Shown here one piece after another: positions 55,265 to 64,000 of a DNA stretch of 64,000 bases. Made by a program: the position numbers and the translations under genes. Positions within the stretch are counted from its first letter, which is position 1. Each line of letters begins with the position of its first letter. Origin of the DNA: Adiantum capillus-veneris (lineage: Eukaryota > Streptophyta > Polypodiopsida > Polypodiales > Pteridaceae); NCBI GenBank assembly GCA_014529385.2, contig CM043942.1, positions 33,649,969 to 33,713,968 of the forward strand, in the 5' to 3' direction. The notes below the pieces were generated by a model. That model did no database searches. It saw nothing but the letters and a program-made list of their open reading frames with translations, and had not been told where the DNA came from.

Positions 55265-58200
55265 TTATCGTATCGTTTCTCGCATCTTTAGCAGTGATTC
55301 GTATCTTGCATGCAGGTTCATCATTTTCGGGCCGAAAATATCTGTGTTTATTATGAAGAAGCCTGTGTAGAATGCTTCTTCAAAAGCCTGGAGGTGATAG
55401 GATGGTAGAAACATTATCCTCTGATACATTGCATGTATCACCTCCTTGGAAGGCTGACGAGACAGATCATAAGCGCATCTGTAAGTATCCTGGAAGAAAA
55501 AGATGATGTCGGTCACCTGGCCTGGCTTGAAAGTCTCAAACATTGCTAAGAGGGTTTTGAAGATTTTCTTCATCATAATGCATGTAAGGTCAGGTGAGCG
55601 AGCGAACAACTTGATGGCGCCTGTTAGGGTTTTCACCATATATTGGACACTTATTCTCTCACCTGCCTTCAAGCCCGGCAGCTTAGGGTAGTTCAGCCAA
55701 GTGGGTTGGCTCCTTTGCAATATTTCCTGCGCTTTCCACGTCCTGATCCTTGGTAGAGGACAAAAGCTGAGGTTGTCTCTGATATTTTTCGGTGCCTCTA
55801 CCAAGTGGATTAGGTATTGAGGGTACTTTGTAAGCCAGACCTTCCTCCACTTTGGCTGAGAATCAACAATGAGCCTGACCCCTTCTGGTTGTGAGGTATC
55901 TGCATTGTAAAGTGGTACGATTGGCTCTTCTCTTATCCGCTTGTTTATGGTGGCTGCCTCATATTTTAGTAATGGATATGGGAGAGAGGGTTGAAGCCAC
56001 TCATACCTGAGGTTGCTGGCGTCGATATTCTAAATGTTCATAGACTTGAAAACCCTCTGCTCCCACTCCAAGGCTTCCTTTGTTGTCTCTCTGAGCTCCA
56101 CCTCTATTGCTTTACGCAATTTTTCTTTCTCTTCCTATGTTAGATCCTGTGGCTCTTGAGAGGATCCTTCTGGGATTTCCTCTTGCATATGCGTGTCCAC
56201 CGGATCTGCCACATTCTCTAAGTCAATGCCCTCCTTGGCTGCTAGCCCTGTGCTCTCTGGCTCTCCTGCTTGCTGTCCTTTCAACTCCTCAATTTGCCTC
56301 ATGAGTTTTTGCTTTTCCGTTTTCGCTTCTTCGCCCATATTCACGATGAGGTCATTTAATTTGGCGTTTATTCTCTCCGCCTCCTCGAGCTTTCTCTTCA
56401 TGCTTTCTACTTCCTCTTGCAGGGATTTTTGGCCTTCTTCCATTCTCGTTTGCATGACGATAGATCCTTCTGCCATCATCAATCTCTGCTTTTTCTCTAG
56501 AGTCAGCTCTTTCTGAAGTTCTTGCATTTGTTCTTCATAGAGTTGACTCTCAGTCGTGATTTGAGTCGAGCTAGTAGCTTTGACTCTGGCAAGTGATGCT
56601 TGCAGCCTCTGGATGGTCTGATCTTTTACTTTGAGTTGGTCTTTGAGCTCAAGGACCTCATCCTGGCTGGCTTCTTGATCTATCTCTGCCTTTTCCTTGG
56701 CGTTTCTCATGGCTTCTACTTCTTTAGACTCTTCAGCCAGTTGTAGGGTAAGGTTATCTCTTTCCCTCTCGGCATCTAGCAGTGATTTGCTGAGCTACTG
56801 ACATTCTTCTTCAACTACTTGCATTCTGTTTGCGGCTGCTTGATTTTCTTCCTCCATTGCCTGGAATCTTTGCAGTGCCCTTGCTAGGCTGGCCTGTAGC
56901 TCAGCTTCCCTCTCCTTCTTCCTTTGTCTTTGTCCTTGTAGAGAATCTACTTCCAATTTAATCTTCACTTCAGTGTCTTTGAGAGCTGCCATCTCTCTTT
57001 CTGAAGCCATGGATTGAGCTCTCAACCCGGTTAGCTTCGTCATCATCACCACGTCCTAGTTGTTGAAGGGCTGGTGCAAGTCCACTATATCTGTGGCAAT
57101 TTCCTTTAATTCCACTAGCCTGATGCCTTGCATTTGTTCTTTAGGCCCTATCCTTGCCAAGTCGAATGCGGCTGTGGCGGCTTCTTCCTTCATGTTTCCT
57201 GCAGCTAGCAGGTCCAAAAATGCGTAATAAGAATCTTCTAATTCTTTTTGCTCGCTTCGAGGCTTAGTCTCTTCCTTTGGCTTTTGCTCCTGACGATGCT
57301 CTTGCTGTCCAGCTTGTCATTCTTCTGGTTTGTCTTCGATCAGCCTTGTTATTTTCTTGTGGAGGGCTGATAGGAGGTGGTGAGGGCAGTGGTGATGGCT
57401 GTGGACTGGGTTTAGGGCTGGCCGGTAGAGATGTAGGCTTGCCCTTTAAATCCCTGTCTGCTTTAGTTTTTCTTTCTTTTTCTTGGCTCTCTTGCTCATC
57501 TAGCAGTTTTTGCCGTATTTGTTGTACTTCCTCTTCTGTGAAAGTGACATGCGATATATTCTCTGATGTTGCATCAAGAATCTCAAAATTCTTGATATAG
57601 TCCTCAAATATGTCCCTTTGCACTCTTCGGGATGATCCGGACATTGTATCTAGAGAAGGCTTCCAGAGTTCACTTAAATCACCCTTGAGGGCTCTCTCTG
57701 CTCGGAAGCTCTCCATCAGCCTCTCTAATCTTGCCGCTTTCTGTGACCTTGTTTCTTTTGCAGGTACTTGGGTAAATTCCTTCTTTCCTTTGTTTTGCTC
57801 CGGCTGCTCCTCTTGAACCGGCTCTAGCCGTCTCTTCAGTCTTGTAGCCACCCTTGGTGCTCTTTGAGGCTTGTCTTCTTTGTCTTCTTTTAGCCTGAGC
57901 GAGTCGTTCTGAGACGGGGGGTCATGCCACCTTCCTTTTGTGTGTAGTGCCCCATAAATCACCTTGGTGATTAGTTCTCCTAGCACTATATAGGTTGGCT
58001 TCTTGTTACCCATCTTTACTAGGTTGTCATGTATATATGCTGCATAATTGATTATCTTTGGGGTGCCTTTTGTCATTGCCCAAGTGAATGTCGTGGCAAT
58101 TGCACCTGGCGGCATTCTGTACTTTTGTGGCCTCTTCGTACACTGTGTGGAAGTATTGGTTGTACAAATGGCTCATGATTGCCACTCTTGGGTTGGCAAT

Positions 58201-58763
58201 ATCTTCAAAGGTGTAATTCCCTTACTTCTCATTGTACACCTTTACCTCATCTCTTCTTTTCGTTACACTATCCCCCTTGTTGGAGAGGTCTAGTGCATCT
58301 GCTACAACCTGCTCGTGATGATTATCTCTTTTTCTGGCCTGCCTTGTAGATCTGTTACTTTGGCCACTCCATCCTCTTTGATGGTTGTCACAAACTCCCA
58401 GACTCTCTTTATGTCCACCCCTACTGGTATTGCTTCAAAGTAGTTGTGGAGATCAATCTTCTCCAAGTACCCGGCCATCTTGCTTCGTACAAACTCATTG
58501 AGTTCTCGCTGCAGCATTGGTAGCTTGATGACATTGCCTTCAGTTTCTTTGAACACTCCTTGGTAGATCTTTAGGTCGTTGGACTCTAACAGATCTTCTT
58601 GGATCCATGTGCTAGTAGGCTTGACTGTTCCTTCTGGAATGACGAAGGGTTCCACTTCTTCCAGGTAATCCTTGATGGTCATTCTTTTCTTCTTTGCCGG
58701 TGACTTCGCGGCTGCCATAGATCCTGTTGCACTCAGTAGTCCGAAGTTAGCGTTTTTTTCCAT
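55265..58763 (-). pseudogene. Long coiled-coil ORF in the last position before the LTR
   Basis: Minus strand, broken by several stops. 58763-58302: MEKNANFGLL, then MTIKDYLEEVEPFVIPEGT and DLHNYFEAIPVGVDIKRVW. 58115-57264: a helical part, then a Lys/Glu/Gln-rich region and a Pro/Ser stretch (PSPQPSPLPSPPPISPP). 57052-56795 and 56710-56135: heptad-like Glu/Lys/Gln/Leu coiled coils. 55804-55265: a C-terminal domain with KTLLAMFETFKPGQVTD and EEAFYTGFFIINTDIFGPKM. Total near 1,160 residues. I do not recognise the family. It lies between the polypurine tract and the palindromic repeats, where other Ty3 lineages have an additional or env-like ORF, but no membrane segment or signal peptide is visible. 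Confidence 0.65.
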
Positions 58764-58884
58764 ATTAGCTACGAAACTGAGTTTTAACTATCCAAATGAC
58801 TTGAAAATTGAAAATAAAGCTCAAAAGGAACTTGTGAAGCTGTGCATGTGCTCATAGTGCAAATCTGGCCAAAATTTTCCATTT

Positions 58885-59766
58885 AGACATCCTACGCGTA
58901 GGATGTCTTTTTCATCAGAATTGGTTCATACTTGACATGCTGGTAGTGTATGGCTCATGGAACATGGCTATATACTTGGATTTGGATTTGGATATCAAAA
59001 AGTGGATTTTTTTTGGGCTGATCCAGGATTTAGGTCACAAATTGGGTAGAACGTCCATCATAGGTAGAAATTGATGTCCAAATGGGTTGCAAATTGGTAT
59101 ATGGGCTCATTACACCATGGTATTGGCTCCCATGATGTCACTCTTTGCACAAAAGGCCAAAATTATGCTGGAGACATCCTACGCGTAGGATGTATTTTTC
59201 ATCAAAATGTCATGAAACTTGTTCTGTGGGTAGTCCTTGGCCTATGGAACATGGCCATGCTCTTGGATTTGGATTTCGACAAGGATTGATGCTTGTAAGA
59301 GCCTGTGTGGTGTTTTTTGGGCTACAAAAGTGTATCTTGAAGGTGTTGGGGGTCAAAAATGATTAGAACGGCTTCAAACTTGATGTATGAGCTCCTGATG
59401 ATGAGGTGATTGGATATGGAATGAACAAAATCCTCTGCAGGGCAAAAAAGTCAAATAGACATCCTACGCGTAGGATGTCTACTTCACCATTTTTTGCTTC
59501 TGACCACAGAGATTGGTTGTTTATGTGTTGGTGAATGTGTTGTGCAAGTTTCATGTGATTTGGACAAGATTTGGTAGGTCTATGGCCCATTATTGCCTCT
59601 ATGCCCTAACTTTGCATTTTTTCATGCATATGAGGTCAATTTTGGTCCAAATGTGATGAGACTTGGTGGATAGCTTGTAAATGTCATTCAGAAAATGTAT
59701 ATGATGAACAATGTTGGAGTTTGTGCCCAGAGGTGCCCTTGAGACATCCTACGCGTAGGATGTCTC
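58885..59766. repeat. Four palindromes spaced ~285 bp
   Basis: The core ACATCCTACGCGTAGGATGT is centred at about 58896, 59183, 59468 and 59753 (spacings 287, 285, 285). At 58885-58908 and 59457-59480 the palindrome is perfect over 24 bases, and at 59741-59766 over 26. The copy at 59172-59194 has one mismatch at its end. Sequence between is diverged. A decayed relative of the array with a CATATGCATATG-type core is at 824-1410. Confidence 0.93.
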
Positions 59767-61614
59767 CTGATGATTTTTTTATGGGTGGTGCTCCTAGTGC
59801 CTGCCCTTGGTCCCCCTGAGTCCCTTTTGAGCCTAATTTCAACAAAAAAGTCAAATGGATAGAGAATAACTCCCTATGTGGACTTCAGAGCCTCCGAGCC
59901 GTTTTTTGACTTTTGGAGTGCTGTTTGGCGATGAAATTTCTTGATGTTGGTCTCCATATCTTCTCGATGCCTTGGGGATCCTTGCCGTATGGTTTTTGGC
60001 AACTTTGGCTTCACCGCAGCTTCATTTGGTAATTTTTCGCTCTAGAAGCACCTGTGGTTGCGTTTACATACCTTCGATGATTTGTGGTGGACTACCACCC
60101 TAGGACTTGGTTGTTGATGGTCTAGGAAAGCCGCTCGTGAAGTTTGGTGGTAAACGGGCTTGCGGTTTGGCCGCAAGAGCAATTAGACGCTTTGTGTGTC
60201 TGATGCCGTTTCTGAAGTTTAGTGCCGCTTCGGGTTGCTTTTTGGTCATGCGGGTCATATAGACTTGTCGAGCATGTCGAGATGCTCCTACCCATGAATT
60301 TTGGTAGCATTTGGTCATCGTTTCGCCGATTTCCCATTTGGTGGCCTCTTGCGGGTTTCTGGGAATTAGGGTTTTTCCGGATGGTTTTCTACTGCCTTTG
60401 GATATCCAGGACTGGTCTCCTAGGCTAGGGTAAGCTGCCGATGCAGTATTGTTACTTTCGGGTTAGCCGTTAGGCCGTCGTCTCTACTTGTAGGTCTCTA
60501 CCGCCCGCTTTGTGTGTGACCCCTACGCTAGTTTTCGCGACATAACGACAAACATGCGCGAAAAGCTCAAGGTGGTGAGCCTACCTCTCATGTTTGGAGA
60601 TCTTCGGATAGTCGTGCGCGTCGTAGAAGCTGCTGGAAGGTCGGTCCGCTCTAGGTGGCAGAAGCTCTCTCCACAAAGTCAATAGTGAGAATGAGCTAAA
60701 AATGAGGTGAAAATATCTTATAATGGAGGTCCCCAAACCACTTTTCATGAATTTTGACAGGTGCTCCCATCTTCTTGCGAGATGCGGTTTAGGCTCAAAA
60801 ATTTCTTGATTTGGACTCCATTTTCTCTGTTTACCAGAAATTTGGCATTTCGGTCAAAACCTGGCCAAAACACGCTTTCCCCTCCAGTCTCATAATTGCA
60901 CCCCCACTGTACCATAGGTTTTCCTATAGTCACTAATCATTCCCATATTTTTTGTTTTTCATTACGACCGTTTTTCACCTGCTTTTTGTATTTTTGAAGT
61001 TTTTCTGCCGAAAATTAGCAAAATTGAAAGGAAAATAGCAAATCAAACCTAGAAAATCCGCAAAAATCATAATAAATCACAAACATCACCGCAAAACATT
61101 ATATACACTCACATGCAATTTTTATGGCCGGATTTCTCTGTTTACCACTATTTTTCCCTAAAAATGGCTATTTCTACTTATATACACACACCTAGGGGCT
61201 TGATTTGGCGTTTGGCCCCATATACCTATAGATACATGCTGTATAAGGGCATATGTACTTGGGTTACTCCAAAAAATTTCACAATCAAACAACAACCCTT
61301 AAAATAGTCGAAAATCATGCCCTTTTTTGCTCTTTCTATTTTTGGTTCTACCTTTGAGAATGCCTCCCCCCCCTCCTAGCCGGAGTCCTCCCGGACGACA
61401 AGGTCTCACCTCGGAGTATGTGCCATGCATAGGTTGAAAAAGTTTTTCTAATGCCTGACCGATTAATGTGGCCCTATTTTATGCATACTCGGTCAATGCA
61501 TGGAAAAATTAATGCTGTGCAAGAGAAGGGAATAAGCAAGATGCTTATTGGCATTCGCCGTCGAGGTTTCCTATTTTCTTTGCAAGTAACAGCTGTAGCT
61601 CTATTGCTCTTTGC
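59767..61614. other. Non-coding region of the minus-strand element
   Basis: 59880-60690 is relatively GC- and CpG-rich unique sequence without a supported frame. 60690-61320 is AT-rich. A poly-C run lies at 61367-61376. No LTR or gene was recognised. It separates the W-x-P tail (61615-62040) from the coiled-coil ORF. Confidence 0.5.
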
Positions 61615-62040
61615 TTAATTGTCTTTTTTGCAAAAGGAAATTGCTTTGTCGACACTGTTGATAGAGCCGTAAGCTATTTCTAAGGAGAGAATTGGCTGGG
61701 CCGGAATGGCTATGGGCCGTATTACCTTTGCTTTCCATTGGTATTTTGTTTCTGCCAGTTTTTGTAGATGTTTGGGCACTTCCTTGTTGGCCACTAGTTT
61801 GTTGTTGATTGGCATCCACATAAGTCGGTTTTCCTTTTTCAAATACAATTGTCTACCTTCCGTTGTTGCTTGTACTGAAGGGAGTTCCTTTTGCTTTTTT
61901 TTTGGTATCCAAATGCGAGTGACCTTTGGGTTATGGCTAAGCATTTTCTTTGGGATCCATATTTGTTTTATGCCCTTGGTTTTTGGTTGAACCAGCTGCT
62001 TTGTTGGAATTCTTTTGTTGCATTGTTGTTTGTCCGCCAT
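61615..62040 (-). pseudogene. W-[IM]-P tail of a Ty3 polyprotein
   Basis: Minus-strand frame of 141 residues with QIWIPKKMLSH, RIWIPKKKQK and LMWMPINNK, in a Lys/Gln-rich context. It corresponds to the C-terminal tail of the polyprotein at 36567-41360. It lies downstream of the second protease domain, in the same order as there. Confidence 0.7.
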
Positions 62041-62130
62041 GTTAGTTTTATCCTTACCTATCCATACTTGTTCCCCTTGTTTTGGTAACCTAGATCTTTG
62101 ATTGCGGCCGGTGACTTCGTATGTCTGTAA

Positions 62131-62709
62131 TTAGCATGGTTGGATTTTACCTGATTGTTGGTCTTGGATATCATGTTGTTCTTTGATGGCATTTTTGCTT
62201 TTGGCTTTTTTTTCCAGTGATTGCATGGCTTGCAGCTGATTATTTTGGTATTGCTGAGCAAAGGCTATCACCTGTTGTTCATGTGTATGCTGAATTTTGA
62301 CTGCCTTTGCATTCCAATCTATCTGCACATTGTACTCTTTTTGCCAAGGTTGTCCCAACATCATTGGGTGATGTGTGCTTTCATCCCCCACCAGATAGAA
62401 TTTGTGTGGGTAAATATATTGATGTATCTATACATGCAATATAGTCCATCCCAATGTTTTCAACGGGTGTGATGTGCTACTTTCCAGCACTTGAGGAGTA
62501 TGATGAAGTTGACCTGTGAATTTGAGCTGTTGGTATAATCCGTAAGAGATCAAATTTGCTTGAGCTCCAGAATCAAGCAATGCCATTGATTCAACTTGAT
62601 TTCTGCCCACTTTGACCGCAATTATTGGCTCCACTGTGTCTTCATCCAACTTCGTCAATCGAATGGCATTGATTCGCAATGGTGCTCCACTTTGTTGTTG
62701 TTGTCGCAA
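62131..62709 (-). pseudogene. Second (post-integrase) protease domain
   Basis: Minus strand. 62709-62428 reads RINAIRLTKLDEDTVEP, then LLDSGAQANLISYGLYQQ with an intact D-S-G motif. After a frame change, 62391-62131 carries PMMLGQPWQKEYNVQIDW, matching NLGRTWM...CTIDW in the domain near 40440-40500. A Gln-rich helix follows. It lies downstream of an integrase C-terminus, confirming that this order is a family trait and not an accident of one element. Confidence 0.8.
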
Positions 62710-62754
62710 AAGTCTTCTTTTTGCTATGTGTTCTTGTGCTTCTGCTTGAGCTTC

Positions 62755-63225
62755 CTATCCTACTCTTTGTTTTTCCTTCATTCTTTGTTTTCCTTGATGA
62801 ATTTGTTGGAGCATCTCCTGTGTGAGTGGTAGATGATATTTCTTCAGTCGATATCCACTAATCCAGTTCGGCATTTCTTCACCTGCTAATGTAGCAAGCT
62901 TGATAGCTCCACTTTGTGATAGATCACTAATCACAAAGGGTCCCATCCCTCGCTTTTTAATTTTCTTGTCATGTTGCTTCAAGGTATAAATAAGTACGTA
63001 ATCACCTGTTTTGAACTCTTTAGAGGGCACATGTTTGTCAAAAAATTCTTTTTGTCTTCTCTTTTTAGAATAGATTGAAGCTACAGCTCGTAAGCGGAGT
63101 TCATTTAGCTTTTCAAGATCATCTATTCTTGAAGAGAGCTCATGCCCTGTCCATTCTAAGTGTTTTGCTACTCGTAGAATTGGAATTAAAAACTCTAACA
63201 GGTGAATCTTTGAATGCTCAAGCAA
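62755..63225 (-). pseudogene. Integrase C-terminal region of the minus-strand element
   Basis: 156 residues: FLIPILRVAKHLEWTGHELS, then helical ELRLRAVASIYSKKRRQKEF, FKTGDYVLIYTLKQHDKK and GMGPFVISDLSQSGAIKLAT. This matches VGDKVLMYGVHKEKKK...GKGPYRVCEITPQGTLRVET of the integrase at about 39800-39930. The DDE core is missing: the frame ends at a junction near 63220, beyond which plus-strand histone-like sequence begins. Confidence 0.88.
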
Positions 63226-63534
63226 GAAGACGCTGATATGAGGCGCACAGAGGTGTACTACAAGAGCTGCGCAGGATAGAATGACACGTTCAACCTGCTA
63301 TTCCACGTCTCCCTTTCCAGCGAGTAGTGCGCGAGATTTGCGAGCAGGGGAGAGTCGGCATGCGATGGGCCAGTAGTGCACTCCTCCGACTTCAAGAAAT
63401 TGCTGAAGACTACCTTGTGGAATTCTTCAACGATGGATATATCTTGGCTGCCCATGCACACCGCGTCACTATCATGCCGCGGGATTTTGATACTTTTCGT
63501 AGGCTGCGTTTCTGCTACGATGGGCTGCTTTAGC
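63220..63534 (+). pseudogene. Histone H3-like (possibly CENH3-like) fragment
   Basis: One plus-strand frame, with stops at 63233 and 63283, reads HRGVLQELRRIE, IPRLPFQRVVREICEQ, MRWASSALLRLQEIAEDYLV, EFFNDGYILAAHAHRVTIMP and RDFDTFRRLRF. This follows the H3 fold in order: alpha-N, alpha-1 (LPFQRLVREI in H3), loop 1 of canonical length, alpha-2 (LQEAAEAYLVGLFED), loop 2 and alpha-3 (HAKRVTIMPKDI). The Trp after Arg at the alpha-2 start is seen in CENH3 proteins, while loop 1 length is H3-like. The N-terminal tail is absent. It begins where the integrase fragment stops. The TAG at 63532-63534 ends it. Likely a pseudogene or captured copy. Confidence 0.85.
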
Positions 63535-63647
63535 CAGTGCCTATCCGGGATAGTAGAACCATGTGTATTCTCAACATCCTCCCTCTCCATCCTTGTGCAT
63601 GATAGACAGAGCTGTCTAGGGCTGAAACAAACAGCAAAAGGACCTGA

Positions 63648-64000
63648 TCACAGGTCGAGAGAAACGACATAGATGGGCAGGCTGAGATAGCCGCAGAGGG
63701 CCAAGCGCAAGCTAGAGTGTACCCCGAGTCAATCATGGAAGAAACAAAGACAGTTATCGAGGAGCCAGATAGACACCAAAATGAGCAAGTCATGGAGGAT
63801 CCGCAACCCATCGTGGATGATGAGGGACAAGAGCAGGTAAGGGTGGATCCTGAGGCATCTATGGAGCAACCAATATTGAAGAAAAATGATCCGGAGCCTG
63901 AGGAGCTTGAGGCTGTTAGGGAGGAGCCTGAGGCAGCCAGAGAGCCAGCTCAAGAAAGGCAAGGGCAAGGCTCTGCATCACAAGGGCCATCCAACGTATC
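63648..64000 (+). CDS. Acidic Glu/Pro/Gln-rich open frame, runs off the window
   Basis: Open plus-strand frame from 63648 to the window end with no stop; first ATG at 63734 (MEETKTVIEEPDRHQNEQVM). It repeats acidic E/P motifs (DPEPEELEAVREEPEAAREP) and then GQGSASQGP. It looks intrinsically disordered and has no recognised domain. It follows the histone-like fragment by about 110 bases but in a different frame, so a joint gene is unproven. It may instead be the N-terminal part of a mobile-element protein. Confidence 0.45.

Noticed and set aside
58885-59766. CRISPR-like regularly spaced repeats
   Set aside because: Spacing of ~285 bp, a palindromic core and related spacers in a plant nuclear repeat region do not fit a CRISPR array. 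The 98-bp and 63-bp arrays are head-to-tail tandems without unique spacers.
60500-60720. Possible second copy of the LTR at 54281-55212
   Set aside because: Some GC-rich phrases look similar in style, but no stretch aligns by eye.

Overview
This window reads as repeat-rich nuclear DNA of a land plant. Supporting signs are Ty3/gypsy elements with plant-type primer sites (tRNA-iMet-like and tRNA-Asp-like), a CACTA (En/Spm) transposon with DUF4218/DUF4216 domains, a chromodomain integrase, short GT-AG introns and large nested insertions. No intact host gene was found. Host-like material is limited to a split DEAD-box RNA helicase pseudogene and a histone H3-like fragment. I cannot name the species; the unusual Athila/Tat-like elements would fit a large non-model genome, but that is a guess.

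Layout. 1-1410: AT-rich minisatellite, then repeats spaced about 284 bp, each carrying a ~20-bp palindrome. 1757-2985: decayed Athila/Tat-like Ty3 remnant. 4930-23900: a three-level nest. A DEAD-box helicase pseudogene is split by a chromovirus (5047-23475, minus strand, 2.9-kb LTRs, target duplication AAAGT). The chromovirus is itself split at its RNase H/integrase junction by a CACTA element (10560-18241, target duplication TCA). The helicase fragment is followed by a stem-loop, a polypurine tract and an LTR start (23994). 24687-25645: two tandem arrays. 27149-44992: a probable DNA transposon with a plus-strand transposase-like gene and a convergent minus-strand gene. The minus-strand gene is cut by a structurally complete Athila/Tat-like retrotransposon (30448-44120, target duplication GATTC).

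That retrotransposon has long open frames. Gag is followed by an in-frame TAA and then by a second frame with more zinc knuckles and a first protease. The next frame carries RT, RNase H, integrase, a second retropepsin-like domain and a tail with repeated W-[VI]-P-K motifs. A small extra ORF follows an internal polypurine tract and TATA box. A related element (44993-54280) sits in the 98-bp repeats of the DNA transposon and is itself cut by a minus-strand LTR element.

54281-63225 (minus strand): 3' LTR, polypurine tract, a long decayed coiled-coil ORF, palindromic ~285-bp repeats, then W-[IM]-P tail, second protease and integrase C-terminus of a related element. 63220-64000 (plus strand): a histone H3-fold fragment followed by an acidic open frame running off the window.

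How it fits together: the window is mostly mobile elements, and structural boundaries (LTRs, TIRs, target duplications, primer sites) give the order of insertion. The most unusual content is the second protease plus W-x-P-K tail shared by three elements, the palindromic repeat arrays, the paired oppositely oriented unknown ORFs inside the chromovirus, and the histone H3-like sequence.
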